A stretch of DNA of 64,000 nucleotides from Ruminococcoides sp052118065 (GCA_052118065.1 JBQKHY010000009.1:21237-85236); one strand, 5' to 3'; counted from the first letter of the stretch, positions 36,822-46,761 are shown. The notes: generated from the letters alone by a model not told the origin. Made by a program: numbers and translations.

Positions 36822-37194
36822 TTTGAGTTGTAGTAGTTACAGTAGTTGTTTCTGTAACAGTTGATGTTACTGTTTCCGATGCAGAAGTATCGGAATTACT
36901 GTCTTTACCATTAAAGAATATTAAGAATACACAAACACATATTGCTATAACAGCTATAGCACTAACCACAATAACTGTGATTAACAAGTTTTTATTGTTT
37001 TTAGGTGGTTTAGGATAATTATTCTGTGGATTTTCATATGGTACATTTTTATTAAAATCATCATAATAATCAAAACTTGAATTATTATCAAATTGGTTTC
37101 CTGTAACTGTTCCAACTTCTTTTAATTTATAACCACATTTTTCGCAGAAATATGCACTATCATCATTATTACAACCTCATTTTGGACAAATCAT
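36298..37194 (-). CDS. Zinc-ribbon / membrane / PASTA / YARHG protein with in-frame TGA at codon 6
   Basis: ATG 37194 has an AGGAGGG site. The frame reads MICPK-TGA-GCNNDDSAYFC EKCGYK, an N-terminal zinc ribbon in which TGA stands where a Cys is usual. After it come a Pro/Asn-rich linker, one membrane helix (LLITVIVVSAIAVIAICVCV), a Thr-rich stretch, PASTA (MPNVVGLRKEEASRILRQQN ... VTLYVSLG) and YARHG (LALNEIYARYGLMFN, YFNSKDWYVPS). Length is about 298 codons. PASTA domains bind muropeptides or peptidoglycan, so a cell-wall sensing role is likely. C8 might stand in for the missing Cys. As written, only a 5-aa peptide is made unless TGA is read through or mis-sequenced. Confidence 0.7.
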
Positions 37195-37318
37195 AATTAT
37201 TACCCTCCTACTTTTATAATAAAATTATACATAATTCTAACATTTTATTCAAGTATATACATAATAATTATCTCAAATTACAATATTAGTAAAGTTTTTA
37301 AAATTATTATAGAAAGAT

Positions 37319-38020
37319 TTATCTGGAATAAAATTCTTCATTAGTTTCAAGGCAGATACCGGCTAATTTACCTTTAGGAGAAAAGGCACCACAATCAAGT
37401 GCAATATGATTATTACCAATAAAAATATAACCGGGCAAGGTATTTTCTTTTATACGCTGAGTCGGAGTATGACCGGTTACTAAAATCTTGTTACTGAAAT
37501 ATTTTTTGCTATAGTCAGGTCTATCCCAAACTAATTCTTCTAATGAATAATGGGCAATAGATTTTTCAACTGAAAAATTTCCTAGTCCTCCATGTACCAA
37601 CAAATAATCAACACCATTAACACTCAGTTCAACATAAGGTTTAAACTTTTATACATAATCTAAAATCTTATTTCTTTCATCTAAAGACAATTCAGTAAGT
37701 TCATATAATGTAGACTCAGCACCATTATTAAGCCAATCTAAAATATCAAAACAATTATTTTCTATAAATTTCTTAGAAAGATTACCTAGATTATTTATCA
37801 TATCTCTATTCTTCAACATCATTAATTCATGATTTCCCATAAGACAAGTACAATTAGGTAAACCCATAAGCAATTGCAATGATTTGACAGGATGTTCACC
37901 TTTATCTATAACATCACCCATTAAATATAACCAATCTTTGGAAGAAAAGCCCATTGTATTTAATAATTCTAAAAGCTGATTAAATTCTCCGTGAATATCT
38001 CCGACAACATATGTACTCAT
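37319..38020 (-). pseudogene. Serine/threonine-type metallophosphatase with one in-frame stop
   Basis: About 233 codons. Metallophosphoesterase motifs in order: GDIHGEF, GDVIDKG, MGNHELMML in the first half; LVHGG, TGHTPTQRI and HIALDCGAFSPKGKLAGICL in the second. The halves are in the same frame, separated only by a TAA at 37651-37649 (LDYV-stop-KFKPYVELSVNG), where AAA (Lys) would fit. The family includes PrpE-like and bacterial protein Ser/Thr phosphatases acting on phosphoproteins or dinucleotides in the cytoplasm. GGTGGAG precedes ATG 38020. As written, the N-terminal half cannot bind both metals properly. Confidence 0.82.
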
Positions 38021-38058
38021 TTAACTCCACCTTTTTAAATTAATTTTAGAGAGTATCA

Positions 38059-38081
38059 AACCCCTTGCAAAACAAGGGGTT
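38059..38081 (-). terminator. Terminator of the 38-40 kb surface-protein gene
   Basis: Perfect stem AACCCCTTG / CAAGGGGTT with a 5-nt loop, 32 nt after the stop at 38113. Confidence 0.8.
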
Positions 38082-38112
38082 CAACACAATTTCAGATATT
38101 ATTTTTATAAAT

Positions 38113-40312
38113 TTATTTTACTACAATCTTACACTTTGCAGATTTTTTACTACCGTCTTTTGCAGTAGCTGTAATAAAACAAGTGCCTTTTTTCTTTGCA
38201 GTTACTTTACCTTTTCTATTAACTGTAGCAATCTTTGAATTTGAGGATTTCCAAGAAACTGCCTTATTATTTGCATTCTTTGGATAAACAGTAGCTTTTA
38301 GTGTAACTGTTTTCTGTTTAGCTTTGCCCTTTGCTTTTAGGTTAGCTGACTTTCTGTTAAGTTTAACAGATGTTACAGGTTGCTTTACTGTTACCTTAAC
38401 AGTAGCGTATTTATTGCTACCATCAAGTGCCATTACTTTAATTGTTGCAGTGCCTCTACCCTTTGCAGTGATTTTACCACTTTGGTTTACTGTTGCTACT
38501 TTAGCATTAGAAGTTGTCCACTTTAACTTTTTGTTTGTTGCATCAGTTGGACTAACCTTAACTTTAACAGTTGTACTTCTACCATTTAATAAAGCAACTG
38601 ATTTCTTACCTACTTCAACTTTAGTAACCTTCTTTACAGTTGGTTTTGTAGTAGTAGGTTGTGTTGTAGTAGGTTCAGTCTTTGATTTAACATTTACAAC
38701 AAAACTCTTTCTATAGTTATGATATGATACTGTTACAATTTTCTTTCCTGCTGTAGAAAAATCATAATTTAAATAATAATCTTTTGTTTCTTCTAAAGAA
38801 CCATCTGCGTATTGAATGTAAACTTCAATATCCGATGAATCAATCTCATCACCTACATAATAATCGGTTCTGTTAGGTGATAATGAAACTAAAATTTGAT
38901 TAATGTTTTGGTTCAACATAAACCATAAAATTTCCTTTTTGACCTCTACAAGTAACCTCAATAATTTTCTCACCGACAGTAGAAAAATCATAGTCACCTA
39001 TTGAGTAATCATAAACATTACCAAATGTACCATCTGCATAATCAGCTATTACATCCATACCTGTAAGATCCAGTTCTTCACCTACAACATAAGTTAATTT
39101 TTCAGGTGGATAAACAGTTATTCCCTTAATTTGTTTTGACAATATAGTAATTTCAAATGTATCAGTAAAACCACCATACTTAATAGTTACAGTGTTCTTT
39201 CCCACTTCATATCTAGGTTCTGCTACAATATAACCATCATGATTATCTTCATCGTAAAAAGCACTATTAAGTACAACTTTACGATTACCACTATATATAG
39301 CCACAACTTCTATTCCCTTTGTAATTATATCAGCGTCAAGTTCTCCGCCCTCATAATATGTAGTTTTGCTAGGTAATTTAGTGATTTTTATACCTAGTAA
39401 CACACTTTTCACTTCTACTGTACAATAAGTACATAAAAGTGTAGTTTCCCCCGGATTTTGTACTGAAATTTTGATTTTAGCAGTACCTTCATCAACACCA
39501 TATACTGTACCATTATTGTCAACAGTAGCAATATTAGTGTCACTTGAACTCCAAGTAATTTTAGCATCAGGAGACAAATTTTCAAAAGTAGCATTAAGTT
39601 GGATTGTATCACCTATGTTAACTGTATCTTTTCTTTTATTAAGTTTGACATTAACATCTTTAGTTTCATATACTGAACCTTTTACTGTATCCCATTTACC
39701 GTCACTATGTAAATAGTACCATTCACCACCATAAACTTTAGAACTTAATGATTCATCCTCAATATCATTAGGAACATAAATCATATTATTCATTGAATCA
39801 AGTCCATCCGGATAAGTCATAGATTCATTAGGGCCATAACATTCTAAGCCAATTGTTACTGTCTGACAAGCTTTGCCATAATTCGGTGGTAATTCTTCAT
39901 TCTCAGATTTTTGTCCTAGGTCAATACCATTATTAAATATAATTGAAGTTATATTTTCATCAATATCAATGTAATAAACTTTTGAACCATCATCAGTAAT
40001 AATAGTAGTTGGTCTCATTTCATAGGAATTTTGCCAATCAACACAACTATCCTCACCATCCCACCAATATGCACAAGCAGTTGCATTGCTAAATGTACAC
40101 CATTCTTTTGGCATAGCAAAGTAAAATCTTTTAGATTTATTCTTTATAGGTCCTGTATAAGTTCCACCTAAGTTAGTAACATACTTTGTTTCTGTGTTTT
40201 CAGTAGAATTACTATTTGTTTCTACTGCTGAGGCTATCGGTAAAGTTGTAAATACACCAACTACCATAGCAACAGAAAGAAGAATTGATATTAATTTTTT
40301 ACTCATTTTCAT
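38113..40312 (-). CDS. Secreted starch-binding-like/Ig-like surface protein, frameshifted
   Basis: Two overlapping frames make one gene. Frame 1 runs from ATG 40312 (AGGAGG upstream; ATG 40306 also possible) to a stop at 38900; frame 2 runs on to 38113. Removing one A from the AAAA run at about 38916 joins VYVEP to NINQILVSLSPNRTDYYVG. Signal peptide (KKLISILLSVAMVVGVFTTL), then a CBM26-like domain (FSNATACAYWWDGED, ITSIIFNNGIDLG) homologous to the 2-4 kb protein. Next are a Big_2 domain, about three Big_3/4-like domains and two Lys-rich Big_2 domains. No enzyme domain, so probably a polysaccharide-binding surface protein. An XRE-type operator (40448-40466) lies upstream. Confidence 0.75.
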
Positions 40313-40447
40313 TTTTCCTCCTAAATAAATTTTTATTTTACTGTTATACATAAAGTATACTGACATCTTCCGTACTATAATTATAAACTTTATAAGTTGT
40401 AATTTAAAGAAAAAATCTACGACACTAAAAATACACACTACTAATTA

Positions 40448-40466
40448 ATGTTGTAATTTACAACAT
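40448..40466. promoter_or_regulatory. ATGTTG-N7-CAACAT operator, site 1
   Basis: ATGTTG (40448-40453) and CAACAT (40461-40466), within a longer palindrome TTAATGTTGTAA / TTACAACATTAA. It lies 136 nt upstream of the 38-40 kb surface-protein start. The same spaced palindrome occurs at 43103 and 44166. Confidence 0.62.
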
Positions 40467-40472
40467 TAAAAA

Positions 40473-40501
40473 CACCTATGAGGTTAAAATTCTCATAGGT
40501 G
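40473..40501 (-). terminator. Terminator of the beta-helix gene
   Basis: Perfect 10-bp stem CACCTATGAG / CTCATAGGTG, 29 nt after the stop at 40530. Confidence 0.8.
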
Positions 40502-40529
40502 CTTTATAGACTTTATTTATAGTTATTAA

Positions 40530-42035
40530 TTATTTTGTAGTGTCAGTATTTGTATTGGGTTTATCATCAATTTTTGTATGAGATTTCCCCCAATAATCAA
40601 CTATATTTATTTTGTTACAACCGTTATAAACATTGAACATTAGATTTTCATACACATTCATAGTATTTACTTCAATATATTTTCCGTAATAAACCAAGCT
40701 ACCACCAACTTGTTTTGTGCTGATTTTGTTAAAAATATTATTACACACAGTAACATAATTATATCGTGGCAAAACAACTGCATGACCTAGTGTATTAACA
40801 AAAATATTATTATAAATTGTTATACGATTGCAAATTTTTACTTTTGTAGAATGATTACCGATTGCCCTCATAACATTTTCAAATCGGCAAAATTCTATTG
40901 TAACATCCTTACTAACTGTATCATCATTGGACATTTTAATTGTAGGCAAAGCAAAGACTGTACCGTTATTTGTATTGGAAAAATCAGGTTCAATCTGAAT
41001 TACCTCATAGTTAAATAAAGGATTACCGTAATATACGGGATTTTTCTCTTTTCTATTGCCACAATTTTCTCTGGTATATCTTCTGTTGGTGTTTCTATTT
41101 ATATACAGTAAATTATAAAACTTAGAGTCTGAAACAGTAACATTCTTTGCACCGGTAATCTGGAATACATGACCGTTATATCTGCCGTTTTTTACTGCAA
41201 TATGGTCCACAACAACATTTGAACAATGAGCCATATAGAAAAATCCGTTTCTATAGTGATTGATAGTACCATCAGATTTATCAGTACAATCAACTGTCAT
41301 ATTCTTTACAGTAATATTGCTTGAACCACTATACTTAACTGTATTACTGTCTAAATCATCAAAATTAATCATAAATGGATTGTCATTAGTTTTTGTGATA
41401 ATACAACCACTGCCATCAAAAGTTGTATTGCCAAAAATTCTATAATATCCATTTGTATATAAATTAGTTTTAGGTAAAGTTATATACAGTTTGTATTTCT
41501 TTTCAGTTAACCTATTTAATTCAAATAATTCTTGAATATAGTACTGTCCTATTCTTCTTTTACTGTTGTCATAAACGACCTTACCGGATTTATCCTTTCT
41601 ACCGATAATATAATAATAACAATTTCTCTCAGCTTTCACCTTATCATTTGAAGGTGTTTTACCGATTTGAACATATTTTTCATTAACTACCTTATTCTTT
41701 TTATCCTTAAGAATAGCCTTTATTACTGCACTTTTCTTATCAGTCCATATATGAGAATTATCTGTAGAAAAAGAAGCTAATTTAATAAAATTGCACTTAC
41801 ATTCACAAGCTGATATACCTTGAAACTTACAATGCACTTCACTTTCATCTTGTGAATTTTCATCTTTAATCATACATTTTTCACAACTTTTATCACATTT
41901 ACAAATTGCATAGGAAAGTGTTGGATAATATCTTCCTGCACCTTTAACCGATAATATATTAGATGAGAAAAGCATTATTGTAGTCAACAATAAATTGAAA
42001 AAAGAAATTGCAATTTTTCTCTTACCCTTTAACAA
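40530..42035 (-). CDS. Secreted right-handed parallel beta-helix protein
   Basis: 501 aa counted from TTG 42035. An ATGATG lies just upstream in the same frame, separated by a TAA (ATG ATG TAA TTG TTA AAG); if TAA were AAA the protein would begin MMKLLKGKRKIAIS, so the start is uncertain or broken. Signal peptide (ISFFNLLLTTIMLFSSNIL), then a Cys-rich stretch (CKCDKSCEKCMIKD ... ACECKC). From about 200 on come beta-helix coils (NITVKNMTVDC, NVVVDHIAVKNGRYNGHVFQ, DVTIEFCRFENVMRAIGNHS, RITIYNNIFVNTLGHAVVLP). The pectate-lyase-like fold suggests polysaccharide binding or cleavage. It is a minus-strand gene with its own terminator. Confidence 0.75.
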   Translation of the reverse strand: MLKGKRKIAISFFNLLLTTIMLFSSNILSVKGAGRYYPTLSYAICKCDKSCEKCMIKDENSQDESEVHCKFQGISACECKCNFIKLASFSTDNSHIWTDKKSAVIKAILKDKKNKVVNEKYVQIGKTPSNDKVKAERNCYYYIIGRKDKSGKVVYDNSKRRIGQYYIQELFELNRLTEKKYKLYITLPKTNLYTNGYYRIFGNTTFDGSGCIITKTNDNPFMINFDDLDSNTVKYSGSSNITVKNMTVDCTDKSDGTINHYRNGFFYMAHCSNVVVDHIAVKNGRYNGHVFQITGAKNVTVSDSKFYNLLYINRNTNRRYTRENCGNRKEKNPVYYGNPLFNYEVIQIEPDFSNTNNGTVFALPTIKMSNDDTVSKDVTIEFCRFENVMRAIGNHSTKVKICNRITIYNNIFVNTLGHAVVLPRYNYVTVCNNIFNKISTKQVGGSLVYYGKYIEVNTMNVYENLMFNVYNGCNKINIVDYWGKSHTKIDDKPNTNTDTTK

Positions 42036-42170
42036 TTACATCATTTTCTTTCTATTTAACATTCAGAAATCTATCGTTAGATTTATTGTTTAGTATACCA
42101 CAATTTTATTGTTACTACAATATTTTGCATTTATGCAAAGGCATTATTTCCCTAGGCTTTATATGCAGAA

Positions 42171-42974
42171 TTATATATCTACTACAAAAGTGAATAACGC
42201 ATGGTCGGGATAACCTACTGGGATATTCCATTTAGTAGCATTTCTTTCTATAGTCGATTTTTCAGGATACACATTGCAGTGATTAATAAAATCCCAACTA
42301 TATGATAAGTTTGTAATGCCTTTGTTAGAAATACAATAGTCTAATTTATTCATACTCTTAATTATGTGCTCTTCTGTAAATATATAACTATAGTTGTTAA
42401 TAAAGTTTTCAGTATTATATAAACTTCTGTTATGTCTTGGTTGGTAGGTACGGAAATTTGCAGGTAAAAATTTTTCTATATTACTTGAAATAACATTAAA
42501 ATCACCAACAACAATAATATCTTCATCAACAATTTTCGTTAAATAGCGTTTTATTGCTTCCATATGTAAATGGTAATCAACACCGAATAAATTTCTCATA
42601 CCTATAACTGAAAAAATTTTGCCATTTCTTTTGATTTTCACATGTAGAAAATCAGGTTTTATTTCTCCTACATTTAATGGGATATTTTTATTAACCTAAA
42701 CAACCTCCATAATCAGCTCATTTTTAATGGCAATCAATACCTCATTCCCTTCTAAGGGAGAATTAGTAAACACTCTATAGCCAATATTTTGAAGTTTCTT
42801 TTCAAATTCAATATTTTGCTTGTACTCTACTAAGACGATTATATCATAAAAATAATTTTTTATTTCCAGAGTTTCTTCAATAATATATGGGAATTTTTCT
42901 ACCCCATTTGCCATCATATGGATGTTCCACTCTGCTACCTTTATCATCTGTGGACTCCAAACTGCTTTTTCCAT
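42171..42974 (-). pseudogene. Endonuclease/exonuclease/phosphatase-family protein with one in-frame stop
   Basis: ATG 42974 with AAGGAG upstream; about 267 codons. EEP-family marks: IKVAEWNIHMMANG (metal Asn), IIVLVEYKQNIEF (Glu), IVVGDFNVISSNIEKF (Asp/Asn) and the terminal GYPDHALFTF (Asp-His). The halves are in one frame; a TAG at 42698-42696 interrupts (LIMEVV-stop-VNKNIPLNVGEIKP), where AAG would fit. The family hydrolyses phosphodiesters (nucleic acids, sphingomyelin, inositol phosphates); the substrate is unknown here and there is no signal peptide. An ATGTTG-N7-CAACAT site lies at 43103-43121, directly upstream. Confidence 0.75.
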
Positions 42975-43102
42975 AATAGTAATACTCCTTATCAACAATA
43001 ATTTAAAAATTATGAAAATCTTTCTTGATAGTAATTATACCCCATACAATATGTAAAAGTCACGAAGTAAGATGCAACATCAAAATTCACACTCAAATAC
43101 AA

Positions 43103-43121
43103 ATGTTGTAAATGTCAACAT
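43103..43121. promoter_or_regulatory. ATGTTG-N7-CAACAT operator, site 2
   Basis: ATGTTG (43103-43108) and CAACAT (43116-43121). It lies between the end of the XRE gene and the EEP-family gene, which starts 129 nt downstream. Confidence 0.65.
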
Positions 43122-43125
43122 AAAC

Positions 43126-44055
43126 TTATAGTTTCTTTGCGTTATTCTTTAAATCTTTTTTGATTTTATTAGACTCATTCTTAATAGTCTCCATAAGCAA
43201 GGAATACATTATATCCCTTAATCTACCAACAGATACTTCAATTCTCTTTTCTTTCTCAAAGAAATCATAGGCTATATCAGAGATAAAATCTATTATTAAA
43301 GCATACTGTTCATTCTGAGAAAAAGCAGAAAAATCTTCACACAAATTGTATATGCAATTTTTTCCTTCTTCTAGGAAATTGCTTTCTACAAATTCTTCAG
43401 AATTAAAATTCTCAGAAGGAATTTTCTTACACAAAAACTTAGTAAAATTAGTCTTTGTCATTTCTGTAGGGAACTCTGAAAAATAAAACTCATCAAAATA
43501 TTTTTTCAGGTTCTTAAGAAATTTGTTTGTAAAAACAGTCTTAACAGCACTGTCAATAACATTATTAACCACTAATTGTTGTGTACGGTTTGCAAGTTCT
43601 TCAAAGGAATTACTTGTCAGAAAGTCATTTATCAAGAACCAATAGTTCTCATTATTATTTATAGCTTCAACACTTTCTTTGGATATATTCTTGATAAATT
43701 TATCAAGGAAAACACCATAACTACTGCAATCTCTGAGAGTTTCTACCGTTCTTTCGGATGTGTTAAGTAAAGTAGCTATCTTATCTGTTTCTTCAGATAT
43801 TACTCCTTTTCTCTTAAAAAAATATGATATATCACATTTGTAAAAGTTACACAAGTCAACAATCGTAGCTAAGCTAGGCAATGTTCCTTTTTTGTCATTT
43901 ATATTTTCCCAAGTGGCAACTGTTGGTCTAGCAACGATTAAGCCTGTTTTCTCTTTGAATTTATCAACAAATTCTTGTTGTTTATAACCTTTACTTTCTC
44001 TTAAAGATTTAAGTTTTCTCTTAATATCATTAACATCATAAACATAATCATTCAT
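43126..44055 (-). CDS. XRE-family regulator with large helical C-terminal domain
   Basis: 309 aa from ATG 44055 (AAAGG about 11 nt upstream). N-terminal XRE HTH (KLKSLRESKGYKQQEFVDKF ... RPTVATWENI) to about residue 70. The remaining 235 aa are mostly helical with no enzyme motif (KIATLLNTSERTVETLRDCS, FLINDFLTSNSFEELANRTQ); the first of these segments also looks like a second HTH. It probably represses or activates through the ATGTTG-N7-CAACAT palindromes at 44166 (its own promoter), 43103 and 40448. The C-terminal domain could bind a ligand or another protein. Codon use matches the AT-rich background. Confidence 0.82.
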   Translation of the reverse strand: MNDYVYDVNDIKRKLKSLRESKGYKQQEFVDKFKEKTGLIVARPTVATWENINDKKGTLPSLATIVDLCNFYKCDISYFFKRKGVISEETDKIATLLNTSERTVETLRDCSSYGVFLDKFIKNISKESVEAINNNENYWFLINDFLTSNSFEELANRTQQLVVNNVIDSAVKTVFTNKFLKNLKKYFDEFYFSEFPTEMTKTNFTKFLCKKIPSENFNSEEFVESNFLEEGKNCIYNLCEDFSAFSQNEQYALIIDFISDIAYDFFEKEKRIEVSVGRLRDIMYSLLMETIKNESNKIKKDLKNNAKKL

Positions 44056-44165
44056 TACTTTCAAAACCTTTCATTCTTAATTGGTAAACTCATTATAATA
44101 CAAGCCTTACATTTTGTCAACAAAATCATCATGTACTACAATAATATCATAAATACAAGCATTAA

Positions 44166-44184
44166 ATGTTGAAGTTATCAACAT
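44166..44184. promoter_or_regulatory. ATGTTG-N7-CAACAT operator, site 3
   Basis: ATGTTG (44166-44171) and CAACAT (44179-44184), 111 nt upstream of the XRE start; consistent with autoregulation. Confidence 0.65.
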
Positions 44185-44199
44185 AAGTGATATTATAAA

Positions 44200-44229
44200 A
44201 ACTCTCTTTGCATTTTCACAAAGAGAGTT
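44200..44229 (-). terminator. Hairpin between the sigma factor and XRE genes
   Basis: AACTCTCTTTG / CAAAGAGAGTT perfect stem followed by a T-rich run on the minus strand. Second of two tandem terminators after the sigma-factor gene. Confidence 0.65.
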
Positions 44230-44273
44230 ACTTTTTAAATATACTTACTTTTGAGAACAGAAAGGCAAAATGA

Positions 44274-44304
44274 AGAACCACAAAGAAAAATCTTTGTGGT
44301 TCTT
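44274..44304 (-). terminator. Terminator of the sigma-factor gene
   Basis: Perfect 14-bp stem AAGAACCACAAAGA / TCTTTGTGGTTCTT, 36 nt after the stop at 44340. Confidence 0.8.
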
Positions 44305-44339
44305 GGAAGGTAAACAAAATATTTGTAGAAATCTATATA

Positions 44340-46412
44340 TTAACGAATTCTTGTGTGAGAATAAAACCTAGGAATCCAATCATAAGCTTCATCATATATT
44401 TCTTGCCATTCTTTTGTTGGGTATTTTTCACCTTTCTCAACATATGCTTGATTGTTTTTCACAAAAATATAACAACAAGCTTTTTCTTTATCATAAGGAT
44501 CAAAAATATAAGTGTTGCTATGATATTTCTTTCGTTCTGTAGCAGTCAATTTGGCAAGGCTTAATAAATTTCCTGTTCCTCCCTTTTTTCTTGTTTTAGG
44601 TTCATAGAAATTAATTACATTATCACCAATATATTCATATTCCCAACATTTTGGAACATTCAACTTCATTTGTCCAAAATTAACTACTTCACCCTGATAA
44701 TCAGAATTATCTTTAGTTATTTCTTTTTGTAATGTATTTGATATTAACATAAATGGAAATTTACTATTATTATAGTTTCGCTTAAATACAGCTTTTTTCT
44801 CATAGTAAAACTTTGTCCCTGAAACCAATTTACCACCGGCACATTTATACGATACTGTAATATTGTTTCTATCATCACTATATTCAACATTTTCAATATC
44901 ACATATTTTTTTAGGGTTACTTACTTCTCCTTTATAATTAAAATTAAGATAATCATCAGCTATGTTAAAATTAAGATAGTTAAGAGAATCATTCTCTATA
45001 TTAATATTATCTGAAAAAGTTTTACCAAACGCATTTTTTGCAACTTCTCTTGCTGTTGACAATGGTAACTTATAATCAAAAGTAGGTCTTGCACCATCAT
45101 TCTTTGTAACTTTAGCAGAAGGAAAAAGTTCAATGCCCTCTGTATAATTCTGAGATAATTCATAATAATTACTAAATAAAAGCATCATTTCTTCATCAGT
45201 AAGTTTGCTAAAATCTGTTGTAGTACTTGAGGTAGATTGTGAATTAGCATAAACAAGAACTGTTTTTAAATATGATATTTCATCTTCTGTCATTCCAAAA
45301 TAAGTCCTTTTAGGAATCGAAGGTGTAGTTGTTGAGGTATTCTTATTTGATGAAGGTATTGTTAAATTATAGTTATTATTGCTTGGTAATGTTTCATTAT
45401 TTTTTGGTAATGTAAAAGGATTATTTGTTGTAATATTATTCTGAGGATTAACAACATTAATAGGATTCACTGTTGCTATATTTTCAGGTTCCGTTATTTT
45501 CTCACTTGTAGGTATCGTTGTTTGGTTTGTTGATGACATTTGCGAACTAGAAGGGAATACTTGTTTTATAGATGTTGCTTGTGAAGAAAAATACACTTTT
45601 CTATCACTTGGCTTCTTTTCCAATGTTCTAAATTGTTTAGGTCTAATTTCACCATAAACTAAACTAACACCTAATAATCCACTAAAAGCTACCAAAATAG
45701 CAGTTACAATACTAATCATTGCTTTTAGTGAAAGTTTATTTGTCGTTAACCCTATTATAGATGAAATATTTGATGCAGTTATACCTAAAGCATTTGACAT
45801 ATATGTAAAGAAATCCAGTGGTAGCATACCATTTAGTGTATAGCCTTTTTTCTTTAGTCTTTCTGCTTCTCTCTTTAATTTTATTTCACCTAAACGAACT
45901 CTTGACTTAACAGTGTTTTCAGAGCAACCCAATATCTCTGCCATTTCTCTAAATTTCTTTTCTTCAATTTTATTTAATATAAGGGCAGTCCTTTGGTTAT
46001 CAGATAATTTTGAAACTAACTGTTTGTATAAATTTATATTTTCGTTTGATTCTGCTATATTTTCCGGTAAAACACTTTGATCGCTATTCACATCATCCGT
46101 TGAATATTCAAAATTTTCACCCATATATACCGGTTTATTTTTCTTGATTAAATCTTTTGCTTTATTTTCTGCAACTGTACTTACCCATGATATAAATTCA
46201 TTAGGCTTTTTTATTGTATCTATTTTTTCTATTGTTTTAACAAAAACATCCTCTGCTATATCCTCAGCATCATGATGATTTTTTAAGATACTGTAGGCCT
46301 TTTTATAAGAAATATTTTTTATGTTTTTATACAATAGAACTGTTGCTTCATCATCACCATTTTTTACTTTTTCAAGTAATTCTTTCGTACACTTAAATTT
46401 TTCTTCAATCAT
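44340..46412 (-). CDS. ECF sigma factor fused to a membrane helix and extracytoplasmic domain
   Basis: 690 aa. Sigma region 2 at about 10-95 (ILKNHHDAEDIAEDVFVKTI, ISWVSTVAENKAKDLIKKN) and region 4 at about 128-185 (LSDNQRTALILNKIEEKKFR, EMAEILGCSENTVKSRVRLG). Then one membrane helix (229-254, KAMISIVTAILVAFSGLLGV), a Ser/Thr/Asn/Pro-rich linker (about 260-375) and an extracytoplasmic domain (about 376-690) of unknown family with a DUF4163-like feel. Normally the sensing part is a separate anti-sigma factor; here it is one polypeptide, so release would need proteolysis or a pull on the membrane. I find no separate anti-sigma gene beside it. No clear ribosome site precedes ATG 46412. Confidence 0.85.
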   Translation of the reverse strand: MIEEKFKCTKELLEKVKNGDDEATVLLYKNIKNISYKKAYSILKNHHDAEDIAEDVFVKTIEKIDTIKKPNEFISWVSTVAENKAKDLIKKNKPVYMGENFEYSTDDVNSDQSVLPENIAESNENINLYKQLVSKLSDNQRTALILNKIEEKKFREMAEILGCSENTVKSRVRLGEIKLKREAERLKKKGYTLNGMLPLDFFTYMSNALGITASNISSIIGLTTNKLSLKAMISIVTAILVAFSGLLGVSLVYGEIRPKQFRTLEKKPSDRKVYFSSQATSIKQVFPSSSQMSSTNQTTIPTSEKITEPENIATVNPINVVNPQNNITTNNPFTLPKNNETLPSNNNYNLTIPSSNKNTSTTTPSIPKRTYFGMTEDEISYLKTVLVYANSQSTSSTTTDFSKLTDEEMMLLFSNYYELSQNYTEGIELFPSAKVTKNDGARPTFDYKLPLSTAREVAKNAFGKTFSDNINIENDSLNYLNFNIADDYLNFNYKGEVSNPKKICDIENVEYSDDRNNITVSYKCAGGKLVSGTKFYYEKKAVFKRNYNNSKFPFMLISNTLQKEITKDNSDYQGEVVNFGQMKLNVPKCWEYEYIGDNVINFYEPKTRKKGGTGNLLSLAKLTATERKKYHSNTYIFDPYDKEKACCYIFVKNNQAYVEKGEKYPTKEWQEIYDEAYDWIPRFYSHTRIR

Positions 46413-46761
46413 ACTAATCCCTTATATTTTATAATTCAATATTTCAACCATGGTACTTATCATTGTATACCATTTGTCCTATTTTTTCAATTATCTAATG
46501 CATTTATGAAAATTATTTTATTTTTTTAATAATAAAACTTTTTTGGTATTTTTACAGTTTGCTTTTAGATTAATAATAAAAGCCAAATAGTTTTTTAGCT
46601 TTACTATATTGCTATAATTTCATTCTTACATAATATAGACGAATGAAGGCTCCAAAAAGTTCACTTTTTTTCAAAAATTTTTCAAAATTTTTGTAGAAAA
46701 AAATCCCCTTGCTATGAAACAAGGGGATTTTCTGTATTAGTTTTTTGTTTTAACTATAGTT
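46413..46761 (-). other. Intergenic region before the sigma-factor gene
   Basis: About 350 bp, AT-rich with no open frame. It holds the promoter of the sigma-factor gene and, at 46701-46730, the terminator of the next gene. Confidence 0.5.
46701..46730 (-). terminator. Terminator of the cohesin-like/Ig protein gene
   Basis: Perfect stem AAATCCCCTTG / CAAGGGGATTT, 32 nt after the stop at 46762. Confidence 0.8.

Noticed and set aside
37174..37194. Selenocysteine at the TGA in the zinc ribbon
   Set aside because: A Cys-like position makes it tempting, but no SECIS-like hairpin follows the TGA, and the other stops nearby are TAA/TAG.
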